Assembly (NCBI GenBank): GCA_027083015.1
Contig: JALWQS010000148.1
Span: forward strand, 1-11,149
Direction: 5' to 3'
Length of the DNA: 11,149 bases
Source: Candidatus Woesearchaeota archaeon
GTDB taxonomy: Archaea > Nanobdellota > Nanobdellia > Woesearchaeales > UBA11576
Part shown: piece after piece, positions 6,682 to 11,149 of the stretch
How the letters are laid out: each line of letters opens with the position of its first letter
Position numbering within the stretch: the stretch's first letter is position 1
Made by a program: the position numbers and the translations under genes
Notes under the pieces: generated by a model
Told to the model about the DNA's origin: nothing
Databases searched by the model: none
What the model saw: the letters and a program-made list of their open reading frames with translations, nothing else

Positions 6682-7854
6682 ATGGCTCCGTCAAAAACGA
6701 AATCAGATGTTGAGAATAAGGAGAAGGAGATTCTTAGCAGTATTATTGTAGGTTATACTTCTGACATCCAGACTTTGGAACAGGAGAATAAGCTTCTTCG
6801 CGAGTCTTTGAATAATCTTAAGCGTGAGCTTGAGAAGTTTCAGCAGCCTCCTCTGCTTGTTGCCGAGATCAAAGATGTTCTTGATGATAATGTTCTTATT
6901 AAGCTGAATAATGGTAATGAGTTTTATGTTGGTTTGGGCCCGGATATTAAGGGGGTTTCTCCTGGTGATTCAGTCCTTGTTGAGCAGAAGAACCTTACGG
7001 TTTTGCGTAAGATTCCTGTATCCAAGTCTTTCAATGTTGAGAAGTATGTTATCATTGAGCAGCCTAAGGTTAGTTGGTCTGATGTTGGTGGTTTGGATGA
7101 GCAGGCCGAGGCTATAAAGGAGGTTATTGAGCTGCCTCTTAAGAAACCTGCTTTGTTCAAGAAGATGGGTATTCAGCCTCCTAAGGGCATTCTTTTGTAT
7201 GGTCCTCCTGGTACTGGTAAGACTTTGCTTGCTAAGGCTGTCGCTTCCTCTACAGATTCTACTTTTATTGAGGTTGTCGGTTCTGAGTTGGTTCAGAAGT
7301 TTATCGGTGAGGGTGCTAAGTTGATCAAAGAGATATTTCAGCTTGCTCGTGAGCGTGCCCCTTCTATAATCTTTATTGATGAGATTGATGCTCTTGCTTC
7401 TCGGCGTGTTGATGTAGGTACTAGTGGTGAGCGTGAGGTTCAGCGTACCTTCATGCAGCTTTTGGCTGAGATTGATGGTTTTAAGCCTTTGGGTGATGTT
7501 AAGATCATTGGTTGTACCAATCGTAAGGATATCTTGGATCCTGCTGTCGTTCGTCCTGGTCGCCTTGACCGTCTGATTGAGATCCCTAATCCTGACATTG
7601 ATGGTATTCTTGAGATTCTTAAGATTCATACTTCTAAGATGTCTCTTGATAAACGTCTGGATCTTAAGAAGATTGCTCGTTTGATGGATGGTTTTTCTGG
7701 TGCTGAGATCAAAGCTGTCTGTACTGAAGCGGGTTATTTTGCTATACGCAAGAATCGCAGTAAGGTTTCTGAGGCTGATTTCCGCCATGCTGTTTCTAAG
7801 GTTAAGCAGGAGGAGTTTCTTGAGGGTAAGGATTATATGCGTATGTTTGGTTAG
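6682..7854 (+). CDS. pan: Proteasome-activating nucleotidase (PAN), AAA+ unfoldase
   Basis: 390 residues, close to the roughly 400-430 of known archaeal PANs. It forms a hexameric ring that unfolds proteins and threads them into the 20S proteasome. In order: N-terminal coiled coil (about 10-54) leading to a conserved Pro pair at 56-57, an OB-fold domain (about 58-112), and the AAA+ domain with Walker A GPPGTGKT at 174-181, pore-loop KFIG at 206-209, Walker B IIFIDEID at 229-236, sensor-1 N280, and arginine fingers R294 and R297 in RPGRLDR. The small helical lid follows. The last three residues are Met-Phe-Gly where proteasome-opening ATPases usually have hydrophobic-Tyr-any residue (HbYX). 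No 20S subunit gene is present. A CDC48/p97 identity is excluded by the single AAA+ domain and the coiled coil-OB N-terminus. Confidence 0.95.
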   Translation: MAPSKTKSDVENKEKEILSSIIVGYTSDIQTLEQENKLLRESLNNLKRELEKFQQPPLLVAEIKDVLDDNVLIKLNNGNEFYVGLGPDIKGVSPGDSVLVEQKNLTVLRKIPVSKSFNVEKYVIIEQPKVSWSDVGGLDEQAEAIKEVIELPLKKPALFKKMGIQPPKGILLYGPPGTGKTLLAKAVASSTDSTFIEVVGSELVQKFIGEGAKLIKEIFQLARERAPSIIFIDEIDALASRRVDVGTSGEREVQRTFMQLLAEIDGFKPLGDVKIIGCTNRKDILDPAVVRPGRLDRLIEIPNPDIDGILEILKIHTSKMSLDKRLDLKKIARLMDGFSGAEIKAVCTEAGYFAIRKNRSKVSEADFRHAVSKVKQEEFLEGKDYMRMFG

Positions 7855-7949
7855 ACGATTGACTGTTGTACGCGCTTATCGCTAGTCCTCTGCTTGTTGG
7901 TTTGTTATCTTTTGCTGGTCTAGTCATCATAGATTATTTGTTTGCTCTT
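7855..7949. other. Gap between convergent PAN and RHH genes
   Basis: This 95-base stretch holds no open frame of note, no hairpin that stands out and no strong T-run. T-rich segments around 7900-7950 could serve as a weak terminator for PAN. Confidence 0.4.
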
Positions 7950-8117
7950 CTAGTTTTCTTGTTTGTGTTCTTCTATGAGTTTTTTTATCATGTTTTCTAC
8001 TTGTTTTGACCTGACCAGTCCTTCTTCTTCGCATATCTTTGAGAATTCGGAGTATATTGTTTCATCTATCAGAAAGTTGTATCTGCCTTTTTTTGTTTTT
8101 TTATTGTTCCTGCTCAT
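7950..8117 (-). CDS. Small ribbon-helix-helix (Arc/MetJ/CopG-like) DNA-binding protein
   Basis: A 55-residue frame from ATG 8117-8115 to TAG 7952-7950. After a basic N-terminus (MSRNNKKTKKG) comes a predicted strand RYNFLID (12-18), helix A (about 19-32, ETIYSEFSKICEEE), a turn at G33-L34-V35 and a Ser-capped helix B (S37 to about H51). This is the order and length of a ribbon-helix-helix monomer, in which two copies pair their strands to bind the DNA major groove. The ATG lies three bases after the stop of the upstream surface-protein gene with no Shine-Dalgarno sequence, so translation by re-initiation is likely. Codons (AAA, ATA, GAA) match the minus-strand neighbours. The operator and targets are unknown; autoregulation of the surface operon is a guess. 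The fold assignment rests on pattern, not on a profile search. Confidence 0.75.
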   Translation of the reverse strand: MSRNNKKTKKGRYNFLIDETIYSEFSKICEEEGLVRSKQVENMIKKLIEEHKQEN

Positions 8118-8120
8118 CTT

Positions 8121-10091
8121 TTATTTCTTTTTCTCTTTCTTCTTTCTGTCTTTTTTGTTCTCTTTTTTGTTCTCTGTGTTTGGTTTTCTTGCTATTATTA
8201 TGATCCCCGCGATTATCAGAAGTGCGGTGATTCCGCTTGTCAGAAGAATATCTTTTATCGGAAATTCTTTTTTCTTCTCTGTTTCTTTCTTGGTTTCTTT
8301 TTTCATCTCTTGTTTTTGTTCTTTGTTTTTCAGGCCTAATGTTTCTGTTATGGTCTGTACTGCTGTCTTTTTCAGCGCATCGTAAGGTTTTTCTTCTTTG
8401 TCAGGTTCTTCTTTCTCTTTTGCTTCTGTTTCTGGTTTGTATTCCGTTATCGGCAGCGTATCCATCTCTTTTAGTTGTTCTTCTGTCAACTTTGTCTCGT
8501 CGTATGTTTTCATGAGTATTATCTTCTTGAAGTCTTCCAAGGTGAAGTTCTTTCCGCTTATGAACAGGACTCTTTCGGTATCTAGTTTGTCGCCTCTTTC
8601 AGTAGGTTCTGCTTGTATGATCGGTTTTTCTATCTCTTTCTTTCTTTTCATTATCGCAAATGTTGAGAAGCATGGTGTTTCCGCTTCGAACAGGTAGTTG
8701 CTTCCTTCCATCCCGACATAGTTTGTCATTAGTTCTTGCCAGTTTCCTTGGTTCCATCTCATCATGACTATGTCTTCTGTGCTTGCATTATTTTCTTCCA
8801 TCCATTGGCTTGTCACGAAGAAAGTTATTATAGCTGAATCGACACTATTACATTCTATATTTTTGGTTATCTGGAAGTATTGATAGACTTCTGCCAGCGG
8901 ATCGTAGACGTCTGTCGGTCTGCCCGGCAGTTTTGTCAGGCTTACTCTTACGTTTCTTAGGTTCCTGACCAGTTTCAGCGAGATGTCGATTATTGCACTT
9001 TCAAGATTTCTTCCTGGTTTTATCTCTGTGGTTGAATAGTGGCTTATGGCTGGCGCGTAGAATGTTACTGTGTTCCCTGAATAGATATAATAAGGGTGTC
9101 CTGTTCCCCCTCCGCCTCCTCCTCCACCTGAGGGGTGTGTTGGCGGAACATATTTTACTAGTTTGGGCAGTTTGACTCTTATCTTCTCTGTTGATACTGT
9201 TGATGGATTGAACCCATTATCATCCCAAGGCATTCTGGTGATTGTTATTATCTCATCACTCCCGTCCCATGTAAAACTGTCTGGTATCTGGAAATCTATC
9301 TTTAGTGGTATCAGTTGGTTGTTGCTTGTGTCGTCTATGCTGTTGCTTACCCACCCGTTTGTTTCCCATCCGTCCTCTCCGTTTTCAACATCATCAAAGA
9401 ATCCTATCTCTGGTATCGCTATGTCGTCTATAAGCCATCCGTGTTCACTCCATGCATCGTCTGTTACATATCTGAATCTTAATTTTATGTTGTTTCCTGC
9501 GTAGGGTGTCAGGTCCATGGTTTCGAATGTCCAGTTTGCGACGCTGCCTGTATAGGCTGGCGCTCCGCTCACTCCAACATATGCTGATGGATCTCTGTAT
9601 GTTGTTGTTCCTGTTCCGCTTAGTTGGTGCCATGTTGTTCCGTTATCTGTTGATACTTCTACGTATCCAAAGTCCCATCCGTGTTCTATGTTATATTTTG
9701 TGTAGAATGTGAGTGTGGCATTTGTCGTTGTGCTTAGGTTGAATTCTCTTTCCAGATAATAGTTTAGTTTGTCTCCTTTTGTACTGTACCAGTAGTGTGG
9801 TATGTCAAATCTTATGTAATCTTTTAGCGTTCCGTTGAATTCCAGTGTTGCTGTTACTCTTTCTCCTGGATTTTTTACGATGTAATAGTTTATGCTTGTG
9901 ATCTGGTTTGGTGTATAGACTATCTCTTTTGCCATAGTTCCCATGCCAAGGCCATAGCAGGTGTTTGATAGTATGGTTATTGCTATGATAAGTGCCGTCG
10001 CTTGTAGCATCTTTCTGTATATTTCTTTTAGTTCCTTTCGCATCTGTTCTTTCTGTATTCTCGTTTTTTGTTTTTTGTTTTTTGTTTTCAT
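8121..10091 (-). CDS. Membrane-anchored surface protein with InhA-like beta-sandwich and PGF-pre-PGF domain
   Basis: 656 residues, function unknown, probably exposed on the cell surface. From the N-terminus: a Lys-rich stretch (1-28); a hydrophobic signal or anchor segment (about 29-46); an archaeal envelope-type beta domain (about 55-100); a region (about 102-250) resembling the beta-sandwich of immune inhibitor A/M6 proteins (YVEVSTDNGTTW at 143-154, LRFRYVTDDAWSEHGWLIDD at 204-223, FFDDVENGEDGW at 231-242) without any HExxH peptidase site; the apparent second part of the first domain (about 260-310); eight glycines (322-329); and a PGF-pre-PGF domain (about 363-480, EVYQYFQI, ETPCFSTFAI). 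A Glu/Lys-rich stalk, a membrane segment (613-634) and a very basic tail follow. About seven N-glycosylation sequons are present. Internal ATGs at 10043 and 10010 are alternative starts. It follows the LamG/Fn3 gene by 20 bases. Confidence 0.85.
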   Translation of the reverse strand: MKTKNKKQKTRIQKEQMRKELKEIYRKMLQATALIIAITILSNTCYGLGMGTMAKEIVYTPNQITSINYYIVKNPGERVTATLEFNGTLKDYIRFDIPHYWYSTKGDKLNYYLEREFNLSTTTNATLTFYTKYNIEHGWDFGYVEVSTDNGTTWHQLSGTGTTTYRDPSAYVGVSGAPAYTGSVANWTFETMDLTPYAGNNIKLRFRYVTDDAWSEHGWLIDDIAIPEIGFFDDVENGEDGWETNGWVSNSIDDTSNNQLIPLKIDFQIPDSFTWDGSDEIITITRMPWDDNGFNPSTVSTEKIRVKLPKLVKYVPPTHPSGGGGGGGGTGHPYYIYSGNTVTFYAPAISHYSTTEIKPGRNLESAIIDISLKLVRNLRNVRVSLTKLPGRPTDVYDPLAEVYQYFQITKNIECNSVDSAIITFFVTSQWMEENNASTEDIVMMRWNQGNWQELMTNYVGMEGSNYLFEAETPCFSTFAIMKRKKEIEKPIIQAEPTERGDKLDTERVLFISGKNFTLEDFKKIILMKTYDETKLTEEQLKEMDTLPITEYKPETEAKEKEEPDKEEKPYDALKKTAVQTITETLGLKNKEQKQEMKKETKKETEKKKEFPIKDILLTSGITALLIIAGIIIIARKPNTENKKENKKDRKKKEKKK

Positions 10092-10111
10092 GTTCGTATT
10101 GTAGGTTGGTC

Positions 10112-11149
10112 TTATATTGTCTCGTTCTGTTCAAATGTTACATAGGTTGTTGAGTAGTGTGCTCCTGCCGGTTCTCCTCCTGGTGCTTCCAGATATATGT
10201 GCAGGTCTATCAGGTCTGATACGTTTTGCCATTTCATCCCATAGAATGACAGTATCGCTGATCCGTTTGTCATGTTCACCCAGTCGCTGTCTAATGCCCA
10301 GTCGTATGTTCCGCTTTCGTTGGCTTTTATCATGTACCTATACAGCTTGTTTGGCATAGGTATAAATTCTTCTGCTGTGCCATTTGTCCAATAATCGCTC
10401 TGCCATAATGGTGTTGAATTTACATATCCTTTGAGTTTTAGGTTTCCTGTATTCTCTACCTTGTATGGTGGCGGGTTCCAGTCTAGTGTATCATTTATGT
10501 GTGATCCCATGTGGTACAGGTCGCATTTTGTTTGGTTGTAGAAGATGCACATGTTTCCAAAGTCTATCTCTGCTACTGTCATTGTTCCTGACCATGTTGG
10601 TATGATTGTGAAGTTGAATACTTCGCTCCAGTCGCTTGTTCCTTGTGAGTCGTTTGCTTTTACTTTCCAGTAATATGTTTCTGATAATGAGAGTTCTGAT
10701 GATGTCCAGTATGTGCTGTTGTCTCCTGTCTGTTCTGTTATCCCTGTAATTGATAGTTCCGGACTTCCAAAGTTTGAGTCGTTGTCTACCAATAGGTTGT
10801 ATGTGTATGCGAAGTGGCTTTGTGTTTCTGTATTGTTCCACCAGTATTCTGGATTTCTTGAGTCTGTCACGAATGAGTTGTTTGTCGGTAAAAGCAGTCT
10901 TGGCGCTTCTATTTTGAGTATTGTCAGGTCGTTGCTGCATTGTTCTGTTCCGTCTTCTGTTCCGTCGTTTGGTGTTATGCATGCTTTCCATACGTCTCCG
11001 ATAGTGGTTTCTTGTGATACTAGAAGGTCTGTTTTGTTTTGGTATAGTGCTTTTATTTGTTCGCTTGTTAATGATCTGTTCCATACTCTTACTTCGTCTA
11101 TTGTTCCGTTGAAGTATCTTGTGCTTGATCTTGGTCTTCCTATTAGTAC
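10112..11149 (-). CDS. LamG/Fn3-like extracellular protein, C-terminal part (N-terminus outside window)
   Basis: The frame is open from the window edge at 11149 to the TAA at 10114-10112, giving 345 residues; a GTG at 10870 is internal and not the start. The visible start (GRPRSSTRYFNGTIDEVRVW, NRSLTSEQIKALY) is the C-terminal strand set of a concanavalin/LamG-type jelly roll. A short Ig-like unit follows (GDVWKACITPNDG), then a fibronectin III-like domain (TDSRNPEYWW to SDWSEVFNFTI, about residues 95-178), and a last beta domain ending IDLHIYLEAPGGEPAGAHYS. There is no C-terminal membrane segment or sorting signal in the visible end. It carries 17 N-X-S/T sequons, so heavy glycosylation is likely. 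It precedes the PGF-pre-PGF gene by 20 bases and is probably in the same operon. Ligand and function cannot be assigned. Confidence 0.85.
   Translation of the reverse strand, partial: VLIGRPRSSTRYFNGTIDEVRVWNRSLTSEQIKALYQNKTDLLVSQETTIGDVWKACITPNDGTEDGTEQCSNDLTILKIEAPRLLLPTNNSFVTDSRNPEYWWNNTETQSHFAYTYNLLVDNDSNFGSPELSITGITEQTGDNSTYWTSSELSLSETYYWKVKANDSQGTSDWSEVFNFTIIPTWSGTMTVAEIDFGNMCIFYNQTKCDLYHMGSHINDTLDWNPPPYKVENTGNLKLKGYVNSTPLWQSDYWTNGTAEEFIPMPNKLYRYMIKANESGTYDWALDSDWVNMTNGSAILSFYGMKWQNVSDLIDLHIYLEAPGGEPAGAHYSTTYVTFEQNETI

Noticed and set aside
6970..7788. 272-codon minus-strand open frame opposite PAN
   Set aside because: Same cause as above: codon-aligned with a clear PAN gene and open only because A-ending codons are scarce. 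The sequence has no recognisable domain.
7963..8385. Hydrophobic plus-strand frame, possible membrane protein
   Set aside because: Antisense of the Lys-rich C-terminal tail of the surface protein and of the RHH gene; no independent start signals.
8121..10091. Secreted M6 (immune inhibitor A) metalloprotease
   Set aside because: Only the accessory beta-sandwich is present; no HExxH zinc site occurs in the 656 residues.
10491..11084. 197-codon minus-strand frame overlapping the LamG/Fn3-like gene
   Set aside because: Low-complexity Arg/Asn/Lys-rich reading in another frame of the real surface-protein gene; no family similarity.
1..11149. CRISPR array, tRNA genes, insertion sequences or defence operon
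   Set aside because: No regularly spaced direct repeats, cloverleaf, transposase motif or known defence domain was found on reading through both strands.

Overview
The window is from an archaeon of roughly 38% GC by eye. Support comes from a clamp-loader small subunit (RFC), a proteasome-activating nucleotidase (PAN), an archaeal/eukaryotic-type tyrosyl-tRNA synthetase, a PGF-pre-PGF surface protein, and TATA boxes of the TTTATATA kind about 25-30 bases ahead of start codons. Very compact spacing and small proteins would fit a DPANN lineage (Pacearchaeota/Woesearchaeota-like), but that placement is inference. No rRNA, tRNA, CRISPR array, insertion sequence or origin was seen, and no gene-free stretch exceeds about 160 bases.

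Layout. 1-1759, minus strand: PRC-barrel protein, then RFC small subunit, then a coiled-coil protein cut by the window edge. 1959-3035, plus: TyrRS. 3085-7854: four proteolysis genes in strictly alternating orientation: M16 zinc peptidase (-), M24 Xaa-Pro-type peptidase (+), M29 aminopeptidase (-), PAN (+). 7950-11149, minus: an apparent surface-protein operon of a LamG/Fn3-like protein (cut by the window edge), a PGF-pre-PGF membrane-anchored protein carrying an immune-inhibitor-A-like beta-sandwich, and a previously unlisted 55-residue ribbon-helix-helix protein whose ATG lies 3 bases after the preceding stop.

How they fit together. The first half is housekeeping: replication, translation and peptide turnover. 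PAN would feed proteins to a 20S proteasome encoded elsewhere, while M29, M24 and M16 could trim the resulting peptides. The right end is accessory cell-envelope material, possibly with its own small DNA-binding regulator.

The strongest window-wide signal is not a gene. The plus strand is T/G-rich whichever strand is coding, and synonymous codon choice flips with gene orientation (Lys AAG:AAA is 25:4 in the plus-strand TyrRS and 7:21 in the minus-strand RFC). This asymmetry also explains the long antisense open frames. No clearly new defence or mobile system was found. The most open-ended leads are the surface operon with its coupled RHH protein, the sequon-dense surface protein, the nested InhA-like domain and PAN's Phe-containing C-terminus.
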